The notes: generated from the letters alone by a model not told the origin. A stretch of 64,000 bases of DNA from Brachypodium distachyon (GCF_000005505.3 NC_016134.3:45970650-46034649); one strand, 5' to 3'. Counted from the first letter of the stretch, positions 1 through 9,655 are shown. Program-made: numbers and translations.

Positions 1-1
1 G

Positions 2-1345
2 AGCTTCTCGAAACTTCTCGAACTTTGATTTGTTGAGACTCTTGGTGAGGATATCTGCAGTCTGGTCTTCTGTCTTTGTTGGCACCATCTCAATTTCCCC
101 CTTAAGGACCTTTTCTCTGATGTAGTGGTAGTGCACCTCTATGTGCTTTGTCCTTGCATGGAAGACAGGATTTTCTGCTAGCCTTATGGTGGATAAGTTA
201 TCACAGAAAATCCATACCTGATCTTTTGGAGTTTGATGAAGGTCTTCCATCAATTGTTTAAGCCAGGTGCTTTCTTGTGCTGCCGCTGCCGCTGATCGAT
301 ATTCTGCTTCAGTACTTGACAGTGCCACTGTAGGTTGCCTTTTGCTGCACCATGTTATGGCTCCCGATCCAAGATTGAAGAGATATCCAGTGGTTGATCT
401 CCGTGTATCACAATCTCCGGCATAGTCGGCGTCGCAGTAACCAATAACCTGGCATTCTTTTGTTTTCTTATATAGGATGCCATAATTTAAGATGCCTTTG
501 ACATACCTGAGTATTCGCCTTATTGCATCAAGGTGAGGCTTCTTTGGTGTGCTCATGTATCGGCTTGCTACTCCAACGGCATAGGAAATATCTGGCCGAC
601 TAAGTGTCAGATAGATAAGACTCCCGACCAGTTGCCGATACATGGTTGCATCCTCCAAGTTCTTTCCTTTGTCTTCTTGAAGTCTTGCGTTAGGATCCAT
701 AGGAGTGAAAATAGGTTTGCAGTCAAGCATCCCATACCTCTTAAGAAGGTCCTTCGCATACTTTTGTTGGCGTAAGAATATCCCATTCTTAGTGTGCTCT
801 ACCTCAAGTCCAAGGAAGTGTCTTAACTCACCAAGTTCCTTCATTTGAAATCTCACGGAGAGATTTTCCCTTGTCCTTTCTATCTCCTCGGAGTAATCTC
901 CCGTGATGATCAAGTCATAAACATAGACTAGAACTATTGCTAGTCTTCCTTCCTTGGCCATCACAAATAAACTAGAGTCTGATGAAGCAACTTTAAAGCC
1001 ATTGTGTACTAGGAACTCACCGATCTTTTCGTACCATGCTCTTGGTGCTTGCTTTAGCCCGTAGAGTGCCTTCTTTAGTTTGCAGACATGCTCAGGGTAT
1101 TTCTTGCTCTCAAACCCCTTTGGCTGCTCCATGTAAATCTCCTTGTCAAGTTCTCCATGCAGAAAGGCATTCTTGACATCCATCTGCCACAACTCCCAAG
1201 ACTTGCTAGCAGCCAATGCAAGCAAGACTCGAACTGTTGTGATTTTTGCCACCGGACTGAATGTTTCTTCGTAATCCAGTCCATACTCCTGCGAGAAACC
1301 TCGTGCCACAAGTCGAGCTTTATACCTTTCAATTGAGTCATCTGT
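2..1345 (-). pseudogene. Copia reverse transcriptase and RNase H, after in-frame stop
   Basis: Immediately after the TGA at 1346-1348 the same frame is open to the window edge (448 codons), so a single nonsense change and not a frameshift separates it from gag-integrase. It shows the RT segments [12 protein letters not shown] and ETFSPVA, the catalytic box as YVYD (914-925; the family has YVDD), the segment [18 protein letters not shown] and the RNase H region with SSTEAEYRS and a [12 protein letters not shown] tail. Loss of an active-site Asp makes polymerase activity unlikely even with readthrough. The end of the frame is outside the window. Confidence 0.92.
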
Positions 1346-4273
1346 TCAGGTTTTCACTTTGTAGACCCATTTGCAGGATATTGGCTTCACGTCCTTTGGC
1401 TTTGGCACTAAGTCCCATGTTTGGTTTTCCTTTAGTGCCTTAATCTCTTCTTCCATCGCCTTCTGCCACTCAGGGCCTCGTGCTGCTTCTTCATAGGAAG
1501 ATGGCTCAATAGGTAAAGACTCATCGGCAAGAGCAGCATTAGCGTACCTTGGATTGGGCTTCCTGGGTCTTGTTGATCTTCGAAGTTCTTGATCATGCTC
1601 CTCGGTTTGTGGCTCTTCAGGTTGGTGTATGCCAGTCTTCCACGGACTCTTGGTCTTACTTGGTGAGCTCCTTTCTCCTTCACTTGGGGTTTCTAGCTTC
1701 TGATCTCTTTCTTCTTCTATAACCTCCTCCACGTCAGGTGATTCAGGAATCTCTTCTTTCTTAGGGGACCACCATGAAGAAGCTTCATCGAACACAATGT
1801 TCCTTGAGGTGTGACATTTACCTGTGGTTGGATCACAACACCTCCATCCTTTTCGAGCATCATCGTAACCAACGAAGATGCACCTCTTCGCCTTCTTTTC
1901 AAACTTGGTTCTTAGGTGATCTGGCACAAAGATATAGCATACGCAACCAAATACCTTGAGGTGGCTGATGGCTGGTTTCATCCTCCAAAACTTTTCATGT
2001 GGTGATTTGAACCCCAACCTCACTTGTGGTAGCTTATTAATCACATGAGCTGCAGTCCTCATACACTCGACCCAGAATCTTCCAGGAACATTTTTGGCAT
2101 GCAACATACTCCGACAAGTTTCCGCAAAGTGACGATTCTTGCGCTCCGCTACTCCATTTTGTTGTGGAGTATTAGGGCAAGTTAACTGCCTTTTTATCTT
2201 ATTTTTCTTGAGATAGATGGTGAACTCATTGGATAAATATTCTCTTCCATTGTCAGTGCGTAGGCACCGTATCTTATACTCGAGTTCACCTTCTATCATA
2301 TCCTTAAATTCCTTAAATTTCATAAAGGTCTCAGACTTCTCCTTCATAAAGTATACCCAAACGTACCTTGAGAAGTCGTCGATGAAGGTCACCATGTATC
2401 TCATGCCTCTAAGTGATATTTGCTTGACTGGGCCAAAGACATTTGAGTGTATGAGGTCTAGAGGTACCTTTGACTGATGCTGCGACTCCTTGTATGGCAA
2501 TTGGTGGGCCTTGCCATACTGACATCCAGCACAGACCGTGTCTGTACAGATATCAAGATCAGGAAGCCCCTTCACTACGTGCTTCTCCATCATCTCCTTC
2601 AACTTGTGGTAGCTGACGTGTCCAAGCCGCGCATGCCAAAGATTAGCTGTCTCATTCTTCCGAGTCTTGTCTACGTATGCTGACTCAGCAGAGAGCACAA
2701 AGAGTGAGTCTCTCTTTTTCCCTTCCATGATGGGTGTGCCGATCACCTTGAGCCTTCTGAAGATTGCTACTTCTTGTGGACCAAACAGAACATACTTCCC
2801 TTCTGCTGTCAGTTGAGGTACTGACAACAGATTCTTCTTCAAGCCTGGGATGTGATAGACTCTCTCAAGTTGGAGTTGTTGAGGACCATACCTTGGAACG
2901 GCTGTATTTCCAACATGGGAAATCGATAGCTTGGAGTTGTTGGCTGTCAGCACCATTTTTCCTCCCTTGTACTCAGTCATATCTTGCAGCTTGTTGTCAT
3001 CATTAGTCATATGGTTGGAGCACCCAGAATCAACGATCCAATCATCTTTATAGTTGATTTTTGGATCCTTGATTGCTGCAAGGGCTGGCGCCTCCATGTC
3101 CTCCTCCAACTCTTCTTCATCCGTTGCAAAAAGTGGTGGCTCCATGTCTTCCTCCAACTCTTCTTCATCCATCGCAAAGGCTGGTGCCTCCAACTCTTCT
3201 TCATCCACTGTAAGGGCTGACACCTCCATGTCTTCCTCCAAGTCTTCTATGTCAACCTCTTGAGAGTATCCAGCTTCGGCGTCCCATTCTTCTTCGCTCA
3301 TGGATGCTTCTAGAGTGATCTCCTCTTTCTCTTTTGTGGTGGCCACATTCCCTTCATAACGCCTTCTTGGATATCGACATTCTCGAGTAAGGTGACCTTT
3401 CTTACCACAATTGGAGCATCCATCATTTGACCTCCTTGGAAATCGGCATTCTCGAGCAAAGTGACCTGCCTTGCCACAATTGAAGCATCCATCACTTGGT
3501 CTCTTTGCATTCTTCTCGTACCATTTTGATCCTTGTCTTTCTTGTTGGTCTCCCCCTGAAGAGTTGCTTCTCTCCTTTGGATGTTCTTTCCCACCTTCTG
3601 TCCACTTAGGCTTGGACTTCCATTGTTTTTGGTGTGGGCTCTTCTTCTTAGTGAAAAGTGCCTCCTCTTCTTCCTTTATGGTTATGCTCCCCATCTTCTT
3701 AGCTAACTCCTCTTGATTTACCAATAAATTATCCAACTCCACTACTGAAGGTGGAGTAGGCCATCCCAGCACCGCAACCATAAACCCATTGTATCCGGGT
3801 CTAAGACCGTGGATGATGATTCTCTTCATCCGAGTCTCACTCACCTTCTCATCCGGGGCAAGTTGGGATATCTCACGGCAAATAAACTTCACCTTCGAAA
3901 AATATTGACTGATGGATAGATTGCCTTGTGAGATACCTGCGAGCTCATTTTCCAAGAGCTGGAGCCGTGCTTCATTTTTCCTTGAGAATAGCTTCGCCAA
4001 AGTCTCCCATGCCTCCTTAGGTGTCTTCTCATCACGGATGTGCTCCAATAGGTCCTCTTCGATGGTCGTCTTCAATACAAACATGGCCTTCCCTGACTTG
4101 ATCTTCCATTTCCGCAAGGCATCAACATTCTCTGGAGGAAATGCTTCTGTGCCCGCAACGACCTCCCATAGGTCCTGACCTTGTAGGTAGGACTCCATGC
4201 AGGTCTGCCAATAGCCATAGTTGTGGCTATTAAGCTTCCTGATCCCGCTGCTTGAGCTAGCAAGATCCGCCAT
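1346..4273 (-). CDS. Copia gag-protease-integrase part of polyprotein
   Basis: This 975-residue frame starts at the ATG at 4271-4273. It holds a UBN2-type gag region (residues about 20-190), two CCHC zinc knuckles (CFNCGKAGHFAREC near 262 and CSNCGKKGHLTREC some 20 residues later), an acidic repeat rich in EEELEEDME (about 350-395), the aspartic protease DSGC motif (about 412), a GAG-pre-integrase segment (LWHARLGHVSYHKL) and the integrase core with RTDNGREY and PQQNGVAERKN. The first catalytic Asp of the DD(35)E triad is Asn here (IHSNVFGP, residue 611), so integrase is predicted inactive. The frame ends at TGA (1346-1348) just as the RT domain begins (CKWVYKVKT), where a complete element would read on. 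Confidence 0.93.
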   Translation of the reverse strand: MADLASSSSGIRKLNSHNYGYWQTCMESYLQGQDLWEVVAGTEAFPPENVDALRKWKIKSGKAMFVLKTTIEEDLLEHIRDEKTPKEAWETLAKLFSRKNEARLQLLENELAGISQGNLSISQYFSKVKFICREISQLAPDEKVSETRMKRIIIHGLRPGYNGFMVAVLGWPTPPSVVELDNLLVNQEELAKKMGSITIKEEEEALFTKKKSPHQKQWKSKPKWTEGGKEHPKERSNSSGGDQQERQGSKWYEKNAKRPSDGCFNCGKAGHFARECRFPRRSNDGCSNCGKKGHLTRECRYPRRRYEGNVATTKEKEEITLEASMSEEEWDAEAGYSQEVDIEDLEEDMEVSALTVDEEELEAPAFAMDEEELEEDMEPPLFATDEEELEEDMEAPALAAIKDPKINYKDDWIVDSGCSNHMTNDDNKLQDMTEYKGGKMVLTANNSKLSISHVGNTAVPRYGPQQLQLERVYHIPGLKKNLLSVPQLTAEGKYVLFGPQEVAIFRRLKVIGTPIMEGKKRDSLFVLSAESAYVDKTRKNETANLWHARLGHVSYHKLKEMMEKHVVKGLPDLDICTDTVCAGCQYGKAHQLPYKESQHQSKVPLDLIHSNVFGPVKQISLRGMRYMVTFIDDFSRYVWVYFMKEKSETFMKFKEFKDMIEGELEYKIRCLRTDNGREYLSNEFTIYLKKNKIKRQLTCPNTPQQNGVAERKNRHFAETCRSMLHAKNVPGRFWVECMRTAAHVINKLPQVRLGFKSPHEKFWRMKPAISHLKVFGCVCYIFVPDHLRTKFEKKAKRCIFVGYDDARKGWRCCDPTTGKCHTSRNIVFDEASSWWSPKKEEIPESPDVEEVIEEERDQKLETPSEGERSSPSKTKSPWKTGIHQPEEPQTEEHDQELRRSTRPRKPNPRYANAALADESLPIEPSSYEEAARGPEWQKAMEEEIKALKENQTWDLVPKPKDVKPISCKWVYKVKT

Positions 4274-4436
4274 GGTGACTTGCGCCCAGCGTCAAGTAAG
4301 CTTTGGTCCCGGATTAGCTTCACAGTCCTAGACTGTGCACCAGCAGAGTCTCCCCTCAGCGCCTTCTTGTTGCACCGAACAAAGTAAGCACCCCGTGCTT
4401 ACAACTCTTCCTCCAAATGACGGTCCCGGACCGCCT

Positions 4437-4448
4437 GCTCTGATACCA
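4437..4448 (-). other. Primer binding site (initiator tRNA-Met type)
   Basis: The minus strand reads TGGTATCAGAGC two bases after the LTR end. This is the standard PBS of plant Ty1/copia elements, complementary to the 3' end of initiator Met tRNA, where minus-strand DNA synthesis starts. Confidence 0.9.
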
Positions 4449-4450
4449 AC

Positions 4451-5171
4451 TGTAGAGAATTCGAGGTGGACCTAACACACTACGAGAGGGCCTATTCACC
4501 TATACCAACTACTTTGGTGTAGTTGATTAGTCCCTTTTTATTTCTACTTACTTAGTGCAAGCTTCCGAGCGGCAGAGCCACTCACGTCAAAGCAAGTCTT
4601 GAATCCGGGCGGCTATGCCACTCACATTGAAACAAGACCGTTGTGATTCCGGGCGAATCCGCTCACGTTAAATCACAACTTATATGCACTAAGTACTTAG
4701 AAATAACAAGGCCTAACCGGGAAACTTATATGAACAAAGTAGTACTATATTGCTTTAGGAATATTAGTACAAGAGAGAGCATACACACCTTACACTTGCT
4801 CACACCTTGTTCTCCACCTTCTTCACTTCCTTATTCTCTACTACACAAGGTGTGAGGTAAGGGCCTCTATTTATAGGATTACATGGCCATTGAATCTTTA
4901 ACATGTGTCAAAATCTTAGCCATTGATACAAAATATCTAAAGCCTTCCACACACTTCTACATAAATATCTAGGTAATAGAAGGTTTCCTATTTATTTATT
5001 TTAAACTCCTATTCTACAGTATTCCAAAGCTTCTACATAATTCTTCATGCATATCTAAACACTAGAAGGTTCTCTCTTTTATTTATTTTATATTTTAGAG
5101 TATTCCATAGTAATGTCTTCTTTCTTGTAATATTGAGAACATTCTAGAAGCTTGCATTGTATTCTCCAACA
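4451..5171 (-). repeat. 5' LTR of the copia element
   Basis: On the plus strand the LTR begins TGTAGAGAAT and ends TCTCCAACA, so on the element strand it runs TGTTGGAGA...CTCTACA, the usual TG...CA borders. It is 721 bp long and directly abuts the primer binding site with a 2-nt spacer. It holds a TATA box (4865-4877) and a cluster of imperfect repeats near its 3' end (about 4560-4680). Limits are read from the terminal dinucleotides and PBS position because the second LTR is not available for comparison. Confidence 0.85.
4865..4877 (-). promoter_or_regulatory. TATA box in the LTR
   Basis: The minus strand reads CCTATAAATAGAG within the LTR, about 290 bases inside its 5' end. It is the likely core promoter for the genomic RNA of the retrotransposon. 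Confidence 0.6.
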
Positions 5172-5176
5172 ATCAA

Positions 5177-5664
5177 TCTCCCCGCTTCAAGGTGTATTTT
5201 CTTCGGTACCAAATATGCATTGGATAAGCACCGTCTTGCATCATAAGTAACCCATAGCATACCAGCACTCATAAAAATATGCTTTGTGCATATAGCAGTC
5301 CAGTGGAAGAATTACCTATGGGGAGTGTTCAAGCGCACAGGAAAGGTGTTGCTAAGGACAAAGATGTGCTAGTCGTGCAACAAGACCCAAGGAAGGGGAG
5401 ACACAAGAATATCATTTGCATGGATGCTTTTGTCGGGAAGCATGCTATGCAATGAACCTCTCGTGATCACGACCTAAAGGCGTGAGAAATGGCTATGGAA
5501 TTAATGGAAAGCCCACATGTGCTCTCTCTCGTTCCTCAGCACACAACTGCGAGCACCGCCAACATTCCTCTGAAAGTTTCCTCGATCTCCATTTTCAGAG
5601 AATTTTGGTGAGTAGTGTAATGTATTGACGTCTCCCTAGCTAGAAGACACATTTCTTGTCTTTT
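5177..5664. other. Intergenic, no gene seen
   Basis: Sequence between the LTR and the first LINE tail. I see no coding frame with recognisable similarity and no repeat with clear ends. Confidence 0.5.
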
Positions 5665-5671
5665 ATTAGAT

Positions 5672-5971
5672 TTTTTTTTAGCGATAAACCCCGATTTTAT
5701 TAACTCAACACAAGAGTTGGGATACAAGTGATTTCAGAGGTATTCGACATCCACAAGGGACGCCCCACTGGCAAGGTAGACGCAGCCTTAGGAGATTATG
5801 AGCATCAGTATTAGAATCCCTCTTCTCGTGATCCAGCAGCAAAACGTCGAAGCTCGCCTTCCGAGCATTGAATTCCTGGCAAATTGCACTATAATCGCAG
5901 AGGTTGTCCGCCTTCAGGTTCTTCACGGCATTTAGACAATCTGAAGCAACTTGGATCTTCCTCTCGTAAAG
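5672..5971 (-). mobile_element. 5'-truncated LINE tail with RNase H-like fragment
   Basis: On the minus strand this 300-bp piece encodes the end of a plant RVT_3-type RNase H-like domain (for example SDCLNAVKNLK, then HEKRDSNTDAHNLLR), a stop, a short 3' tail and poly(A), seen on the plus strand as the T-run at 5671-5679. The 7-bp sequence ATTAGAT flanks it on both sides (5665-5671 and 5972-5978), as expected for a target-site duplication from target-primed reverse transcription. Only the last ~90 codons of the LINE are present; it is a dead-on-arrival copy. The family is inferred from the domain and tail style. Confidence 0.75.
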
Positions 5972-5978
5972 ATTAGAT

Positions 5979-6717
5979 AATTAATGGGAGAGATTCCTTG
6001 CCTTTGGTTTATAATGGATGAGTACATCATCTCCTTCGCGTAGTGGGCCTCTGCATATTTACTTTGTCGGTGATTTTTTATATGAATCTACCGTGGGCTT
6101 TTTTCCTCTTCTTTTACGGCTGGTTGGGCTTGCCTTCTTCTAAGTGTTGCTTTTGTGAAAACAACTGGCCATCTGATCCGGAGAAAAACGATGATCAGAT
6201 TTGTCCTCTGAAGAAGATTGATGTGGCGGCGGATGCCTTGCAAAGTTTCTAGACGATGGGGTATTCCCTGGTGGGCAAAAAAACTGGGTTGGGCTGTAGA
6301 CCCTGCTGCCTATGACAGCCCACATTGCTCGAGTGGCTGTCTCCTTGGGCACGTGGGACCTCCTTTCCCGACCCATGCCATCAGTGTATTTGAATCGCCT
6401 CAATTTAGATGCACCCTTATATAACCTGATATACTAATCGCCGTTTCTAAGTAATTCTTGTGTTTTTTTCTTTGAAAAGGAGATTGGAAGACTTCCGGAC
6501 TATGCATCAAAACGATGCACACAGTTTTTTTATTATGTTGTTCGAAAGGAAGGTTGGAACCCCAAGCTAGCTAGGAGCTGCTGCCGCTAGCCTCAAGCAT
6601 GGGCGCCTTTTGAGCCAGCCTCGCCGCGGTGGAGTGCTTAATTAGGGTTTCTATCCTAGCGTCGATCGAGGGGTTCCTCTCGATTGCCTCCGTGAGAAGC
6701 AACCAGGTCGTGGAGTT
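5979..6717. other. Intergenic, no gene seen
   Basis: No supported coding region. Short frames on both strands lack recognisable similarity. The last part (about 6545-6717) is GC-richer and may be an old repeat, but I cannot define ends. Confidence 0.4.
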
Positions 6718-6731
6718 AGATTAGAGATGTG

Positions 6732-7083
6732 CGCTGCGGGTTGCTGGTCCATCCTAGGCTGATGGAGTAAAGTGATGTCCGGAATGCAGAATTGAGATGT
6801 ATGGCGGCCTATGGAGCTTGGCACCTTTGGAATGAAAGAAATAGAAGAATTTTTCAGCAAAAAGAGATCAACCCTTCAATGCTTTTGCAGCTGATCATCG
6901 ATGATTATGGCCTCCTTAAGGAGGCGAAAGAGCTGTAGTTTTTTGTTTAGTGTTCAGTCGCATCGTGGTGGCTGATTTCGGTATTTCTTTTTTCTCCCCT
7001 TGGTGTTATAAGTGTGCTGTAACTGTTGTACTCTGTGATCTTCTCTAATTGAAAAGGCAGAACACCCGTCATTCCCGTCAAAA
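6732..7083 (+). mobile_element. 5'-truncated LINE insertion with long target-site duplication
   Basis: The direct repeat AGATTAGAGATGTG occurs at 6718-6731 and again at 7084-7097. Between the copies lies a 352-bp LINE 3' end: a short coding tail (6801-6938), a 3' UTR rich in T and a terminal segment containing gaaaaggcag, the typical end of grass LINEs, followed by a short A-run. The 14-bp repeat (13 without the shared A) is the expected target-site duplication. The element is on the plus strand and 5' truncated. Confidence 0.88.
6801..6938 (+). pseudogene. LINE ORF2 C-terminal remnant
   Basis: Forty-five codons ending in TAG. The residues AWHLWNERNRRIF and LLQLIIDDYGLL match the conserved C-terminal tail that follows the zf-RVT domain in plant LINE ORF2 proteins. 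The ATG is only the first Met in the surviving piece; it is not a real start. No activity is possible from this fragment. Confidence 0.8.
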
Positions 7084-7097
7084 AGATTAGAGATGTG

Positions 7098-7539
7098 GTA
7101 TATTCTATGGAACTTTATTCTGGTCATGCAGAGGCTGGTCAGGTTCCCAGGTCGTAGAGATTCACTGTGTCCCTGGTAGCATTCTGACATGCAGAGGTTA
7201 ATCGTTGGTATGTGTTCTAGTTAAGTGGAACTTCGATTATGGCCAAAATGCATGTAAATGTTTTTATGATATACGTATCGCTTTTGAAACTAGTGGCGCA
7301 GGTGTCATAGTCTTATTTCTCGCTCTTTCTTGATCCATTTTACTTTGATTAATGTTTGGATTATTTTGTTGCGGTTAGTAAATCACAGCTGACCTGCGCA
7401 CTTGAAGGGATCGAAGGAAGGAACTCAGATCTAGGGATACAACCACACCGTACGTTCGGAACAACTTAAATTTTGCTAGGAATACAACCACAAAGAGCAT
7501 CCCATGGAAACTCTGTTTACCACACTACGTAATTATCAA
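7098..7539. other. Intergenic, no gene seen
   Basis: Low-complexity AT-rich sequence after the LINE. No coding frame or defined repeat seen. Confidence 0.4.
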
Positions 7540-7822
7540 TAGTAGCATTCCATCAATCAACAGCACTTTGAAACATTGATGTGGACCATGCGAGGATAAT
7601 TTGGAAAGTGCCAGCGGAATGGAATGCACGTCGTACAGGTTGCATCCACAAGTCCCAATCCGGGAGACTCCATCTATCAATGGCTAAAAAGCTAGGACAC
7701 TAGGGTACGATAGTCCCGTACATCTCTAGTCGTTGCCAATAAAAAAACATGACCACATCCCTCTCTTGTTTCTCTTGTTTCATAAACACATCAATCTGTT
7801 TCCTAGTACAGCTAGCGTCAAC

Positions 7823-8009
7823 GTTCCACAAAACAATTCATATAAATGTTTTTCATTTGTTTCACAATAAACTTCACTTTTCTCTTGGTTCCTGCACCCT
7901 ACCAATAACTTACATTCATTTAATTTTGATCCAATTGAAATGGTCAGACACTAAAAACAGAAAAAAAATTGTCCAACTACACAACTCTATATGAGATGTT
8001 TTGTGGAAC
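7823..8009. mobile_element. Small MITE with 13-bp perfect TIRs
   Basis: The ends are GTTCCACAAAACA and its exact reverse complement TGTTTTGTGGAAC, enclosing 187 bp of AT-rich non-coding sequence. The inverted copy of this region (near 10575-10600) runs through without it, so it is an insertion. The target-site duplication is unclear because flanking bases have diverged; the superfamily is not assigned. Confidence 0.7.
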
Positions 8010-8260
8010 AGAGGCAGTAGCCAGGGTCAACCAAATGCTTGGTCAAAAGGAAGGCTGTCAAAGAATACATCACGGCCATTTATGGAAGGTCCTTCCAAAA
8101 AACATTATTCCCACATAAATAATCGGCTAATGTCCAATATATTTTCCCCATGCATGCAAATTTAGTGTTTTTCAAAACATTGACCGAATAAATATAACAC
8201 AGTAATGGCAGTGACCTGTCATGAGCAGCAGTAGCATTGTACTGGGACTATACTCCTCCT

Positions 8261-8271
8261 GTATATATATG
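8261..8271 (+). promoter_or_regulatory. TATA box of the PUB gene
   Basis: GTATATATATG lies about 90-100 bases before the PUB start codon, the normal position for a short plant 5' UTR. Several W-box cores lie upstream, which would suit a WRKY-controlled, stress-responsive gene; that is inference. Confidence 0.6.
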
Positions 8272-8359
8272 AGTACGTATTCGTCTCGTGGTCGTCTGCA
8301 CAATTGACACTTGACCAGGAAGAAGAAGAAGAATCGAAGAAGAAGAAGTCAATCACGAC

Positions 8360-9655
8360 ATGGAGATGGGGACGTGGTCGCCGGCGGAGTTCGTGTGCCC
8401 GATCTCGATGACGCGCATGCAGGACCCGGTGACGGCGCCCAGCGGCGTCACCTACGAGCGCGGCGCCATCGAGCGCTGGCTCGCCGCCGGCCACACCACC
8501 TGCCCCGTCTCCGGCCACGGCCCGCTCTCCCTCGCCGACCTCGTCCCCAACCTCACCCTCCAACGCCTCATCCTCTCCTGGAAGCCCAGCCATGCCGCTC
8601 CGCCGCCTAATCCGCTCGCCAAGCTCGTCCAGAAGGTCATGGCCACCGAAGACGCTGACGTGCTACGGGAGGCGGCGGCCATGGCGGCAGCGGATGCCCG
8701 CGCGCGGCGACGCATGCTCCAATGCCAAGGCGTCTCGCTGCTCCCTCGCGTGCTCCGTCTGTTGGTGTCCGCCGGGGCCGGAAATGTTAGCACAGGCTCT
8801 CCAACAGAGAAGAAGAACTTCTTCTTCTTCTCGGCGGCGTGCCTGGCTCTCGTGGACGCGCTGGGCGTGTCCGCGGACGAGATCCGGCCGCTGCTCGAGG
8901 CCGAGCCCGACGTCCTCAGCGTCGGCCTCGTCGACGCGCTCACGGGCGTGCTGCTGGTCACGCTCGAAGAAGAAGAGAAGGTGACGTCAGCGAGGCAGCG
9001 AGCGGCGAGGCTGATGGAGTCCGTGACGGCTGCGGCCACCCGTGCGCTCCTGGAACTCCTTCGTCTCCACCTCCGGCCAGATCTCTTCCGCGCCCTCAAG
9101 ACCGTGCTCCGTGACCGCGACCAAGGCACGACGCGAGCGGCGCTCCAGACGGTCCTCAACCTGCGCGCCGCGAGGTGCGACTTCCGCCTGGCCGCGGAAT
9201 CCGGCTTCGTCCACGAGCTCATCGAGCTCATCAAGATCAAGCTCTCGGCCGGCAACAATGGCGACGGCATCGGCAGCGGCCATGGCGACGCGACTATGAC
9301 GAGGGATCTGGCGATGGAGGTGCTGTCCATGGTGTGCGGGAGGAGCGCGGAGGCGCGGGCGGCGGTGGCGGGGCACGCTGCGGGGATCGCGGCGGTGGCG
9401 AGGCACGTCCGAGCCAGGGGGTGCTCCCCGGCGGCGGTGCGCGTGCTGGCGAGCGTGTGCGGGAGCGGGGCGGCGCCGGAGACGGTGCGGGAGATGGCGC
9501 GCGTGGGGGCCGTGGGGAAGCTCTGCTGCGTGCTCCAGAGCCCCGAGTGCCACCCCTGGACCAAGGAGATGGCCACGCGCGTGCTCAGGCTGCACGCCGA
9601 GGAATGGGCCAGGTCGCCCTGCGTCCGCTCTGACATGCTCTACAGGTGCCTCTAG
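8360..9655 (+). CDS. U-box/ARM E3 ubiquitin ligase (PUB22/23-like)
   Basis: An intron-less gene of 431 codons. Residues about 9-83 form a U-box: FVCPISMTRMQDPV, then GVTYERGAIERWL and the CPV segment, ending with NLTLQRLILSW. The rest is an alpha-helical armadillo-type region with leucine- and alanine-rich repeats, ending in LYRCL. U-box proteins of this size and layout are plant E3 ligases that bind an E2 through the U-box and substrates through ARM repeats; the PUB20-24 group dampens immune and drought responses. The start at 8360 is the first ATG after the TATA box and gives the standard short leader before the U-box. It is GC-rich, unlike its flanks. A 3' fragment of a second copy lies at 11044-11409. 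Function in this plant is inferred from family. Confidence 0.92.
   Translation: MEMGTWSPAEFVCPISMTRMQDPVTAPSGVTYERGAIERWLAAGHTTCPVSGHGPLSLADLVPNLTLQRLILSWKPSHAAPPPNPLAKLVQKVMATEDADVLREAAAMAAADARARRRMLQCQGVSLLPRVLRLLVSAGAGNVSTGSPTEKKNFFFFSAACLALVDALGVSADEIRPLLEAEPDVLSVGLVDALTGVLLVTLEEEEKVTSARQRAARLMESVTAAATRALLELLRLHLRPDLFRALKTVLRDRDQGTTRAALQTVLNLRAARCDFRLAAESGFVHELIELIKIKLSAGNNGDGIGSGHGDATMTRDLAMEVLSMVCGRSAEARAAVAGHAAGIAAVARHVRARGCSPAAVRVLASVCGSGAAPETVREMARVGAVGKLCCVLQSPECHPWTKEMATRVLRLHAEEWARSPCVRSDMLYRCL

Larger units (their letters stand above)
1..5171 (-). mobile_element. Ty1/copia LTR retrotransposon, partial
   Basis: The element reads on the minus strand: 5' LTR (4451-5171), tRNA-Met primer binding site (4437-4448), leader, then one gag-pol frame in the copia order gag, protease, integrase, reverse transcriptase, RNase H. 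The other LTR lies left of base 1, so neither target-site duplication nor LTR divergence can be measured. Three changes mark it as defective: a stop codon between integrase and RT (1346-1348), Asn in place of the first integrase catalytic Asp (2441-2443) and Tyr in place of the first Asp of the RT YVDD box (917-919). The frame is otherwise open over about 4.2 kb, which suggests a fairly young insertion. Confidence 0.95.
7540..8290 (+). repeat. Left arm of inverted duplication (PUB promoter)
   Basis: The sequence from about 7540 to 8290 reappears, inverted and diverged, at about 10266-10880. Matching stretches include the segment around CATCAATCAACAGCAC, the tract near gtggaccat...gaggataatt, caataaaaaaacat, and, next to the gene, gtgacctgtcatgag and tagcattgtact. 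This arm is the promoter of the PUB gene at 8360. W-box cores (TTGACC or its complement) are at 8025-8030, 8041-8046, 8180-8185 and 8311-8316; the last lies just outside the arm. The left arm also contains a 187-bp MITE that the right arm lacks. Confidence 0.85.

Noticed and set aside
8452..9636. Long minus-strand frame (394 aa) opposite the PUB gene
   Set aside because: It is the complement of a GC-rich coding frame, has no recognisable domain, and the plus strand encodes a clear U-box protein.
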